From VBDM01 sp049802235 (GTDB taxonomy: Bacteria; Pseudomonadota; Gammaproteobacteria; Burkholderiales; SG8-39), in NCBI GenBank assembly GCA_049802235.1, contig JBARMB010000085.1:1-64000 (forward strand): a stretch of 64,000 nucleotides of DNA. Reading direction: 5' to 3'. The position numbers and the translations under genes are program-made. Positions 16,713-23,986 of this stretch are shown here, in pieces. Each line of letters opens with the position of its first letter. The stretch's first letter is position 1. Under the pieces are notes generated by a model. The model was not told the origin of the DNA, made no database searches, and saw only the letters and a program-made list of their open reading frames with translations.

Positions 16713-18224
16713 CTACCCGAGCAGGTGGCCGAACTTTTCTTTCGCCTTGCGCAGGTCCGCGCGGGTGAGCTCGTTCACGCGCGGAAACTTGTCGCGCCAG
16801 TGGAACGGCCGGCAGGCATCGATGATGCCGCGGGAGTTGGTGAAGTTGCCCCGGGCGCGATCATCCGGATCGAGGCGCGGGTCGAGCGGGGTGCTCCACG
16901 TGCCGGTGATGATGTCGATCGAGGTGGCCGGATCGGAGCGCGTGCACACCGCCCACATGAGCTGCTCGAGGTTCGACACGTCGATGTCGTCGTCCACCAC
17001 GATCACGTACTTGCCGGCGTAGGCGCCGACGTGGCATTGCGAGGCGACGTGGCCGGCCTGCTTCACGTGGCCGGGATAGCGCTGCGCGATGGCGACCCCG
17101 AGCAGCATGCGGGCAGCTCCCGCTTCGTGGGCCCACACCGCTTTCACGTCGGGCACGCCGGCCTTCTCGATTTCCTGGCGCAGCAGCGCCGAGCGTGTCA
17201 CGCCGCGATAGCGCGCCATCTCGTCCGGCGGACACAGCGGCGGGCAGCCGAGAATGATCGGATTGTTGCGGTGGTAGATCGCCTTGATCTCCATGACCGG
17301 CTCTTCGCGCACGTCGCTCGCGTAGTAGCCGGTCCACTCGCCGAACGGCCCCTCCCTGCGCCGCTTTTGCGGGTGGACGAATCCCTCGAGCACGATCTCG
17401 GCGTTCGCGGGGATGGGCAGCCCGGTGACCCTGCCGCGCACTACCTTCACCGGCCTGCCGCGCAGCGCGCCCACCAGGTCGTATTCGCACACGCCATAGG
17501 GCACTTCGCTGCATGCCATGAGGAAGGTGAGCGGGTCGCCGCCGAGGACGATCGCGGCCGGCATGGGCTCGCCGCGGGCGAGATACTTGTCGCGATGGAT
17601 GCGCCCGTGCTTGCCGGGCGAGATGTAGAAGCCGACGCAGTCGCGCTCGTGCAGCATGACCCGGTAGGTGCCGACGTTCACCCACTTCTCGTCCGGGTCC
17701 CGGGTGACGTTGAAGCTGCCGGTGCCGATGTAGCGCCCGCCGTCGTGCTTGTGCCACAGCGGCGTGGGAAATTTCATCGCGTCCACGGCGTCGCCGGTCA
17801 TCACGTTCTCGAAAATCGGGCCGTCGGCGACTTCAACGTGCGGGACCAGCTTGCGGTCGCGCAGGTAGTGCTCGAGAAACGCCTGCGACAGTTCCAGCTT
17901 GCTGTAGTGGGTCGGAAAGCCGAGCGTCATGTTCTTGCGCCGCCCGCCGAAGAAGTTGACCAGCACGCGATGGCCCTTGGGAAATCCGGGCACCTCGTCG
18001 AAGATCAGGCATGGCGCGGTATCCGAATGCATGACCAGATCCGAGGCCAGGCCGATGTCCTCCTGCCAGGAGGCGCCTTTGACCACGCGCGTCTCGCCGA
18101 GCTTGTCCGCTTGCGCGATCCACTCGCGCAGATCGTCGTAGGGAACATTGAAGTGCTTGCTGTCACGCGCCCTGGATTCTGCGCTCGTGGCCCCGCCCAT
18201 CGGACTGCCCATGGCATCATTCAT
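16713..18224 (-). CDS. UbiD-family prenylated-FMN-dependent decarboxylase (first paralogue)
   Basis: The 503-residue protein has canonical UbiD motifs: FDEVPGFPKGHRVLVNFFGG near the N-terminus, GTGSFNVTRDPDEKWVNVGT (prFMN/Mn/K binding), PGKHGRIH, and EGPFGEWTGYYAS, which holds the catalytic glutamate of the Arg-Glu-Glu set. UbiD enzymes reversibly decarboxylate aromatic or unsaturated acids with a cofactor made by UbiX, encoded in the same cluster. The N-terminal 20 residues (GSPMGGATSAESRARD) are low complexity and likely unstructured. It comes after two CoA-transferase genes on the same strand, with a 56-base gap. The substrate may be a free acid or a CoA ester; the second UbiD upstream is of a different subclass. 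Confidence 0.9.
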   Translation of the reverse strand: MNDAMGSPMGGATSAESRARDSKHFNVPYDDLREWIAQADKLGETRVVKGASWQEDIGLASDLVMHSDTAPCLIFDEVPGFPKGHRVLVNFFGGRRKNMTLGFPTHYSKLELSQAFLEHYLRDRKLVPHVEVADGPIFENVMTGDAVDAMKFPTPLWHKHDGGRYIGTGSFNVTRDPDEKWVNVGTYRVMLHERDCVGFYISPGKHGRIHRDKYLARGEPMPAAIVLGGDPLTFLMACSEVPYGVCEYDLVGALRGRPVKVVRGRVTGLPIPANAEIVLEGFVHPQKRRREGPFGEWTGYYASDVREEPVMEIKAIYHRNNPIILGCPPLCPPDEMARYRGVTRSALLRQEIEKAGVPDVKAVWAHEAGAARMLLGVAIAQRYPGHVKQAGHVASQCHVGAYAGKYVIVVDDDIDVSNLEQLMWAVCTRSDPATSIDIITGTWSTPLDPRLDPDDRARGNFTNSRGIIDACRPFHWRDKFPRVNELTRADLRKAKEKFGHLLG

Positions 18225-18280
18225 CGGATTCTCCCTTTTGGTGTGAGTGATTCGCTTGATTCGATCGCGGGCGCTGCGGT

Positions 18281-19501
18281 TCAGTCGAATGCCCCCAGTG
18301 CTTCGCAGGTCGCGTATTCGTCATCGGAGAGCCCGATGAATTCGCGGAACACCGTCTGGTTGTCGGCCCCGAGCAGCGGCGCGGCCGCGGTGATGTCACC
18401 CGGGGTCGCCGACAAGTCGAAGGCCGGGAAGCAATAAGCCTGGTCGCCGATCTCGCCGTGGCGCCGCGTGCGCCAGGTGCGCTGCCGCACGAGCTGCGGG
18501 TCGCGGAACAGGTCGGCGATGGTGTTCACCGGATACGCGTGCACGGCGGCGCGCTGCAGGACGGCGGCGGCGCAGTCGGCGTCCTGTCCCTGGCACCAGG
18601 CGGCGATGGCGCGGTCGAGCTCCGCGGCGTTGGCTTGCCGATCGCTCAAGGTGGCGAAGCGCGCCTCGCGCGCCAGTTCGCTGCGGCCGATCGCGCCGGC
18701 GAGCCGCGCGAACTCCGCGTCCGACCAGCACGACAGGGCGAGCCAGCGGCCCTCTTCGCACGCGTAGGCGTCGTGCGGCGCGGCCTCGTCGCAGCGGTTG
18801 CCCCTGCGATCGGCGATCGTGCCCTCGGCGTGGTAGTCGAGCAGGGCGCCGGCGATGAAGTGCAGGCCGGTCTCGTACTGCGACAGGTCGATCCACGCGC
18901 CTTGGCCGGTGCGGCGTCGCTGCTCGAGCGCGGCGAGCACCGCCGCCGCGCCCAGGGTGGAGGCGATGAAGTCGATATAGGGCCCGTAGAGCAGCATCGG
19001 CGGGCCGTCGGGTTCGCCGGTGAGCCCGCAGAAGCCGGCGAGCGAGGACAACTGCGAGCCGAATCCCGGCGTGTTCGCGCGCGGCCCCGTCTGGCCCATG
19101 TTGCAGCTCGACAGCATCACCAGGCCGGGGTTGAGCGCGCGCGCGCTGGCGTAGCCGAGGCCGAGGCGCTGCATCACCCCGGGGCGCATGTTCTCGATGA
19201 CGATGTCGCACCATCCGAGGACGCGCCGCGCGAGCTCGCGCCCGGCCTCTTTCTGCAGATCGAGGGTGACGCCGTACTTCGAGTCGTTGAAGTAAGCGAA
19301 GCAGCCGCCGCGGTTGATGCCGGGCTTGCCGTCCTTGAACGGCGGGTATTCGAGGCGGAAGCCGTCGGGACGCCGGCGCGATTCCACGTGCACCACGGTG
19401 GCGCCGAAGTTGGCGAGCAGCTTGCCGACGTGCGGCCCGGCGGCATAGCTGCCGAACTCGACCACTTTCACCCCCGCGAGCGCCTGCACGGTTCCGCTCA
19501 T
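18281..19501 (-). CDS. Class III (CaiB/BaiF) CoA-transferase, subunit with catalytic Asp
   Basis: The product is 406 residues. VKVVEFGSYAAGPHVGKLLANFGATVVHVE is reflected in short motifs FGSYAAGP and LLANFGA typical of the family, and VIENMRPGVMQRLGLGY is the conserved nucleotide region. Asp177 in GPYIDF sits where the class III catalytic aspartate is expected, 15 residues after GEP. Its start overlaps the stop of the preceding CoA-transferase by four bases, so the pair is likely a heteromer. Known two-gene class III transferases act on benzylsuccinate (BbsEF) and o-phthalate (SptAB), using succinyl-CoA. In this setting it would activate an aromatic acid for decarboxylation. Confidence 0.87.
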   Translation of the reverse strand: MSGTVQALAGVKVVEFGSYAAGPHVGKLLANFGATVVHVESRRRPDGFRLEYPPFKDGKPGINRGGCFAYFNDSKYGVTLDLQKEAGRELARRVLGWCDIVIENMRPGVMQRLGLGYASARALNPGLVMLSSCNMGQTGPRANTPGFGSQLSSLAGFCGLTGEPDGPPMLLYGPYIDFIASTLGAAAVLAALEQRRRTGQGAWIDLSQYETGLHFIAGALLDYHAEGTIADRRGNRCDEAAPHDAYACEEGRWLALSCWSDAEFARLAGAIGRSELAREARFATLSDRQANAAELDRAIAAWCQGQDADCAAAVLQRAAVHAYPVNTIADLFRDPQLVRQRTWRTRRHGEIGDQAYCFPAFDLSATPGDITAAAPLLGADNQTVFREFIGLSDDEYATCEALGAFD

Positions 19502-20673
19502 GACGTCGCCGCTGCGGTTTCGCGGCTGCGGTCGATGCAGCCGAACTCCTCGTACAGCGCGGCCAGGCTCACGGGTTCTCCGGGCGCATGGCGCAGCGCG
19601 GCGCGCTTGCCGTCGACCATGGCGAAGCTGCCGCAGTGGCGCTGGCGCTTTCCCTGCGCGGCCGTGTCCTGCCAGAAATCGCGCGCCTGCAGCTGCGGAT
19701 CGGCGGCGATGTCGGCCACGGTGGACACGGGATAGCCGAGAATTTCCCGCGCGCTTGCGCCTTCGAGAAACTGCTGCTTGGTGATGCCGGTGAAAAATTT
19801 CGCGATAGGCGCTTCGAGCGCGTCGATCTGCGCCTGCGTCAGGACCTTCGGGTCGAATGTTTTCCATTCGACCTCGCCGAACCCGCCCGCGTCCGCGCCG
19901 GTCTCGCGCATCCACGCGAGCAACTGCTGATTGCTGCGCCTGCCGGCGGGACCGCCGTACAAGGCGAAATTGAGATAGCCGTCGGCGCACGGCCAGAAAG
20001 CGCGAAAGCGCGCGCCGGTGATCGCCCGCCCGGTCAGGAATTCGCCGCATCGGGTGGGCGCGACGCCGAGCAGATCCTGGAACGCCGGCGCGTGCGCCAC
20101 GGCCGTGACCACCGCCGCCTGCGCCGATACGTGCACTTGCTGGCCGATGCCGCTGGCGCCGCGATGCGCAAGGGCCACTAGCGCGCCGACCGCGGCCTGG
20201 GCGCCGGCCCACGCCCAGGCCTGCGGCACGCTGATGCGTAGCGGCTTGCCTTCGGGCTCGCCGGCAAGGGAAAGCGCGCCGCCGGCCGCCATCAGCTCCA
20301 GGTCCGAGGCCTGCCACGCCGCTCTCGGGCCGCTCGCGCCGAAAGGCGTGATGGAAACCTGAATCAGCCGCGCATTCAGCGCCCGGAGGCGATCGTGAGC
20401 AAAGATTGCGCCCTGAGTCATGGCGGGCGCCGCGGTTTCGAGCAGAAAATCGACCTGCGAAACCAGACGATCGAATGCGCTGCGGCCTTCCGCGGTATCG
20501 AGATCGAGGCGCAGCAGGCGCTTGTTGACGTTGAACGCCTGCCAGTCGCTCGCCTCGATCGCCTTACCCGGCGGCTCCAGCTTGATCACTTCCGCGCCGA
20601 GGTCGGCGAGCAGCCTGCCGGCGAGCCATCCCAGCCGGTCGCTGCAGTCGAGCACCCGCAGTCCGCTCAGCAT
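19498..20673 (-). CDS. Class III CoA-transferase, subunit lacking the catalytic Asp
   Basis: This 391-residue paralogue begins LSGLRVLDCSDRLGWLAGRLLADLGAEVIKLEPP in family style. By lining up the GEP motifs of the two subunits, the position of Asp177 in the partner is Trp153 here (VPQAWAWAG), so this chain should not form the acyl-enzyme intermediate. It is therefore probably a structural or binding subunit of a heteromeric transferase, as known for two-gene class III enzymes. The stop codon overlaps the start of the active partner (ATGA), enforcing equal synthesis. The gap to the upstream UbiD gene is 30 bases. Confidence 0.85.
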   Translation of the reverse strand: MLSGLRVLDCSDRLGWLAGRLLADLGAEVIKLEPPGKAIEASDWQAFNVNKRLLRLDLDTAEGRSAFDRLVSQVDFLLETAAPAMTQGAIFAHDRLRALNARLIQVSITPFGASGPRAAWQASDLELMAAGGALSLAGEPEGKPLRISVPQAWAWAGAQAAVGALVALAHRGASGIGQQVHVSAQAAVVTAVAHAPAFQDLLGVAPTRCGEFLTGRAITGARFRAFWPCADGYLNFALYGGPAGRRSNQQLLAWMRETGADAGGFGEVEWKTFDPKVLTQAQIDALEAPIAKFFTGITKQQFLEGASAREILGYPVSTVADIAADPQLQARDFWQDTAAQGKRQRHCGSFAMVDGKRAALRHAPGEPVSLAALYEEFGCIDRSRETAAATS

Positions 20674-20703
20674 CGCGAGCCCCCGTGATCGAACGCCCTT
20701 TGC

Positions 20704-22299
20704 TCAGCGTCCTGTGCGCGCAAGCGAGAGCACCCAGCCTGCCATGCGCGCTTTCATCTTGGCGATGTCCTGGCCGCTGAAGAAATCTTCCGGCTTGACG
20801 CGATCGACCGGATACACCGGCCGGTGGAAATCCTGCTCGTAGCCGAACGGCACCGTGGCATCGATGCCCATGCCGCCTTCAAACAGGGTATTGGAGGCGG
20901 TCCACGCCTTGTCTCCGGCGGTCATGCGCTCGGCCGGCATGAACGTCTGGCCGCGCCCGCCGGGGATCGGGTTGAGGATGTCGGCGCGCGGATTCACGCG
21001 CGTGGTCAGGCACCACATGATGTCGTCCATCGAGTAGATGTCCACGTCCTCGCTGACCGCGATGGCGAGCCGCATGCCTTGCGAGCAGGAGAGAATCGCC
21101 GAGAGGAAGTTGCGCTGCCAGCCTTCCTCGATCTTGTTGCGCTTCTTCACCTGGATGATGCACCCGCCCCAGTCGGTCATGCAGTACGGGATGTGCGCGT
21201 CCTGGATGATGCCGGGCTGCAGCCGGTTGCACAGCTCGAATATCGCCGCCTCGCGCACCGTGGTGTCGATGTTGCTGTCGTCCATGGTGTGCACGCCGAG
21301 CGGAAAGATGATCGGCCGGCTCTCCGGCTTGCGCATGGTGATCGCGCTGACGTGGAAAGTCGGCGCCTTGTAGGCCTTGCCCATGTAGCCGGCCCATTCC
21401 GGGTGGAAGAAGGTCTTGCCCTGCACGCCGGCCTTTTCCGCCTCGCCGGTCTCGTAGCGTTTGTCGCGCGGCTTGATATAGCCTTCGAGCACGTACTCGG
21501 AGTCGGCGAGCGCGTAGGCGTCCACGGTGCGCGCCTTGACCAGCCGCACCGGCGAGCCCTGCACCGCGCCGGCGACGCCGATCTCGTCGCAGCCCTTGGG
21601 CAGGATCACGTAATCGAAGCCGGCGCCGGCGAGCAGCGTGCAGGCGGGCGGCACGCCGAAGCACACGGTGATCGGGATGCCCTTCGGGTCGTCGTAGTGC
21701 TCGGTATACACCTGCCACATGTGCGAGCCGGGGGAGATCTGGAACGTGCCGACGTTGCCCCAGCGGAAGTTCATGCGGTTGTAGCCGAGATCGCTGCCGC
21801 CGTCGAAGTAGTCGCCGACCACGCAGCGGATGCCCGAGCCGATGGTGAGCTCGGGCTCGAGCGCGGTGTGGCGGATCGCGGTGATCCACTTGTTGACGTC
21901 GATGTCCCGGGTGATGACGTGTTCCTGGCAGGGCGCGTCCTTCTGCTCGATGACCACCGGCTTGAGCGGATGGTTGATCGCGCGCGCAATCTTGCGGGTG
22001 CGGTCCTTCGGCCCGTCGAAGCCGAACATCTTCTCGATCACGCGGATGTCGCCGAACAGGTTGGTGATGGCGCGCGCGTGCGGCTTGCCCTTGACCTTGT
22101 CGAAGAGGATCGGATAGCTGCCGTCGAAGTGCTTCTGCAGGCCGGTGATCTCGAGATCCGGATTCACTTCCTTGTCGGTCTCGATCAGGCAGCCTTCGGC
22201 GCGCAGCCACTCGATCGTCGAGCGCAAGCTGGTGATGTCCTTTGACGTGTTCTTTTTTCCTGCCGTTTTTGCTGCGTGGTTCTTTACGGCGTGGTTCAT
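20704..22299 (-). CDS. UbiD-family decarboxylase (second, divergent paralogue)
   Basis: The product has 531 residues. After a lysine/alanine-rich N-terminus (AVKNHAAKTAGKKNTSKD) it shows ILFDKVKGKPHARAITNLFG and IKKFGF-like IEKMFGFDGPKD, then NFRWGNVGTFQISPGSHMW where ordinary UbiDs have the TRDP-N motif, and FHPEWAGYMG in the place of GEFTGYY. VLEGYIKPRDKRYETGEAEK has an insertion relative to the first paralogue. These changes define a separate UbiD subclass. The cluster context (UbiX plus CoA-transferase pair) is that of phthaloyl-CoA decarboxylase, so this is the best candidate for a CoA-ester decarboxylase. GGAGG sits seven bases before ATG 22299. Confidence 0.88.
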   Translation of the reverse strand: MNHAVKNHAAKTAGKKNTSKDITSLRSTIEWLRAEGCLIETDKEVNPDLEITGLQKHFDGSYPILFDKVKGKPHARAITNLFGDIRVIEKMFGFDGPKDRTRKIARAINHPLKPVVIEQKDAPCQEHVITRDIDVNKWITAIRHTALEPELTIGSGIRCVVGDYFDGGSDLGYNRMNFRWGNVGTFQISPGSHMWQVYTEHYDDPKGIPITVCFGVPPACTLLAGAGFDYVILPKGCDEIGVAGAVQGSPVRLVKARTVDAYALADSEYVLEGYIKPRDKRYETGEAEKAGVQGKTFFHPEWAGYMGKAYKAPTFHVSAITMRKPESRPIIFPLGVHTMDDSNIDTTVREAAIFELCNRLQPGIIQDAHIPYCMTDWGGCIIQVKKRNKIEEGWQRNFLSAILSCSQGMRLAIAVSEDVDIYSMDDIMWCLTTRVNPRADILNPIPGGRGQTFMPAERMTAGDKAWTASNTLFEGGMGIDATVPFGYEQDFHRPVYPVDRVKPEDFFSGQDIAKMKARMAGWVLSLARTGR

Positions 22300-22342
22300 T
22301 GCGATGCCTCCGTCTGCTTGGGTTCCGGAAAGGGGTGCGGCG

Positions 22343-22939
22343 TTATTTTCTGGGTTCGAGATGCGCGACCTTGGCGCGCATCTGTCCGTTCCAGCGGCGC
22401 GCGAAGTCGGCGGCAATCTGGAATTGATCGAGCACCCGCGCAACCACGTGGTCCACCATGTCCTCGAGACTCTGCGGATGGTTGTAGAAAGCGGGCACGG
22501 GCGGCATGATCGTCACCCCCATGCGCGAGAGCTTGAGCATGTTCTCGAGGTGGACCTCGCTGAGCGGCATCTCCCGCACCACCAGCACCAGGCGCCGCCG
22601 CTCCTTGAGCACGACGTCGGCCGCGCGGTGGACCAGGTGCTCCCCCACGCCGTGCGCGATGGCGGCCAGGCTTCGCACCGAGCACGGCATGACGACCATG
22701 CCGTCGGTGACAAACGACCCGGAAGAGACCGCGGCCCCCATGTTTCCCTGCTCGTAGGCGACCGACGCCAGCTCACGCACCTGTTTTGCCGTGTAGGTGG
22801 TTTCGTGCTCGATGGTCTGCTGCGCCCACTTGCTGATGACCAGGTGGGTTTCGACTTCCGTCCCCTTCAATGCCTCGAGGAGCCGAATGCCGAAAATGGC
22901 GCCGGTGGCGCCGGTGATGCCGACGATGAGTTTTTTCAT
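22343..22939 (-). CDS. ubiX: Flavin prenyltransferase UbiX
   Basis: The 198-residue enzyme makes prenylated FMN from FMN and dimethylallyl phosphate for UbiD enzymes. Diagnostic stretches are VGITGATGAIFGIRLLEAL (FMN phosphate loop), MVVMPCSVRSLAAIAHG, and REMPLSEVHLENMLKLSRMG with IMPPVPAFYNHP. Length is normal. ATG 22939 has GAGGACA upstream. It is the first gene of the minus-strand cluster and is divergent from an IclR regulator, so it is presumably a dedicated copy that supplies cofactor for the two UbiDs beside it; whether the genome has another ubiX for ubiquinone cannot be seen here. Confidence 0.93.
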   Translation of the reverse strand: MKKLIVGITGATGAIFGIRLLEALKGTEVETHLVISKWAQQTIEHETTYTAKQVRELASVAYEQGNMGAAVSSGSFVTDGMVVMPCSVRSLAAIAHGVGEHLVHRAADVVLKERRRLVLVVREMPLSEVHLENMLKLSRMGVTIMPPVPAFYNHPQSLEDMVDHVVARVLDQFQIAADFARRWNGQMRAKVAHLEPRK

Positions 22940-23005
22940 TGGCGTTGTCCTCAAATATCCGGGTCGCTTCCCGCGACGTGGCTCAGCTCGAGGTGCCGCT
23001 AGCGT

Positions 23006-23024
23006 TCATATAGTGGACTATTAT
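23006..23024. promoter_or_regulatory. Candidate IclR operator 1 (TAGT-GG-ACTA)
   Basis: CATATAGTGGACTATTAT contains the inverted repeat TAGT/ACTA around GG. It overlaps a GATAAT -10-like box for ubiX on the minus strand. The same core GTGGACT recurs in operator 2. Confidence 0.5.
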
Positions 23025-23078
23025 CCGGAAACCCGGCGAGACGCGGGCTGGATGCAAATTTAACCAGCTCTTGGTTGT

Positions 23079-23106
23079 TTGACAATACGGGGGATTGAAA
23101 TACAAT
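23079..23106 (+). promoter_or_regulatory. Sigma-70 promoter of the IclR gene
   Basis: TTGACA (23079-23084), a 16-base spacer, and TACAAT (23101-23106) form a near-consensus promoter. The predicted start falls around 23113, inside operator 2. Confidence 0.7.
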
Positions 23107-23107
23107 T

Positions 23108-23125
23108 CCATATTGTGGACTTTAT
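23108..23125. promoter_or_regulatory. Candidate IclR operator 2
   Basis: CCATATTGTGGACTTTAT repeats operator 1 (CATATNGTGGACT) and covers the predicted transcription start of the regulator gene, as expected of autoregulation. Confidence 0.5.
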
Positions 23126-23155
23126 GACGCGGCTTTATTCAGGTGAGCCAGCCCC

Positions 23156-23947
23156 ATGAGCACGAGAAGCCGTGACCGCGGCGCCGGCACCCAGAGCATC
23201 GAGCGCGCATCCCAGCTGCTGCGCGTCATCGCCTCCCGCAACGGCACCGGGCTGCGTCTGGTCGAACTCTCGAGGCATACCAAGCTGGAACGCCCGACCG
23301 TCCACCGCATTCTGAAATGCCTGGTGAAAGAAGGCGTGATCAAGCAGGATGCGGAAACCCACCGGTACTTTCTCGGACATCTCATCTTCGAGCTCGGGCT
23401 CGCCGCCGGCTCGCAGTTCAACCAGCGCGACGTCTGCCGTGAGTCGCTGGTGCGGCTTGCGGAGGAGACCGGCGACACGGTGTTCCTGACCATGCGCAGC
23501 GGCTTCGACACGGTTTGCCTCGACCGCAAGGAAGGTTCGTTCCCGATCAGGACGCTGACGCTGGATATCGGGACGCGCCGGCCGCTTGGGGCAGGTGCCG
23601 GTGGCCTGGCGCTGCTCATGTCATTGCCCGACCAGGCGGTGGAGGACATCGTTTCCGCCAACGCGCTGCGGCTGGGCGCCTACAACAACCTGACGGTCCC
23701 CGCCATGCTGCGCATGTTGAAGCGCTCGCAGGAACTCGGGTATGCCTTGAACGACGCCCACATCACTCCGGACGCCACTTCGGTGGGGATGGCGATTCCT
23801 TCCCGTTACGGGGATCCCTATCTGGCAATCAGCATCGGCGCCATATCGAGCCGGATGACGCGCGATCGCCAGAAGGAACTGGCCGCGCTGATGAAGATCG
23901 AGGTAAGAAACCTGGAGCGGGCGCTGAACGACGCCGCCAGTCCCTGA
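23156..23947 (+). CDS. IclR-family transcriptional regulator
   Basis: The 263-residue protein has an N-terminal winged helix (QSIERASQLLRVIAS, then LRLVELSRHTKLERPTVHRILKCL) and the IclR effector domain (HRYFLGHLIFELG, RLAEETGDTVFLTMRSG, SVGMAIPSRYGDPYLAISIGA). IclR proteins bind small organic acids and repress or activate divergent catabolic genes. It is transcribed away from ubiX across a 216-base gap holding a TTGACA-N16-TACAAT promoter and two related GTGGACT sites, so it very probably controls both the UbiX-UbiD-CoA-transferase cluster and itself. AGGTGAG precedes ATG 23156. Confidence 0.92.
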   Translation: MSTRSRDRGAGTQSIERASQLLRVIASRNGTGLRLVELSRHTKLERPTVHRILKCLVKEGVIKQDAETHRYFLGHLIFELGLAAGSQFNQRDVCRESLVRLAEETGDTVFLTMRSGFDTVCLDRKEGSFPIRTLTLDIGTRRPLGAGAGGLALLMSLPDQAVEDIVSANALRLGAYNNLTVPAMLRMLKRSQELGYALNDAHITPDATSVGMAIPSRYGDPYLAISIGAISSRMTRDRQKELAALMKIEVRNLERALNDAASP

Positions 23948-23986
23948 TCGAGTCCGGGGGTTAAAGCCCGCGGCAACGACGCGATT

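Noticed and set aside
20704..22299. Second UbiD as the ubiquinone-pathway decarboxylase
   Set aside because: Its key motifs differ from housekeeping UbiD and it lies within a CoA-transferase cluster under an IclR regulator, which points to catabolism.
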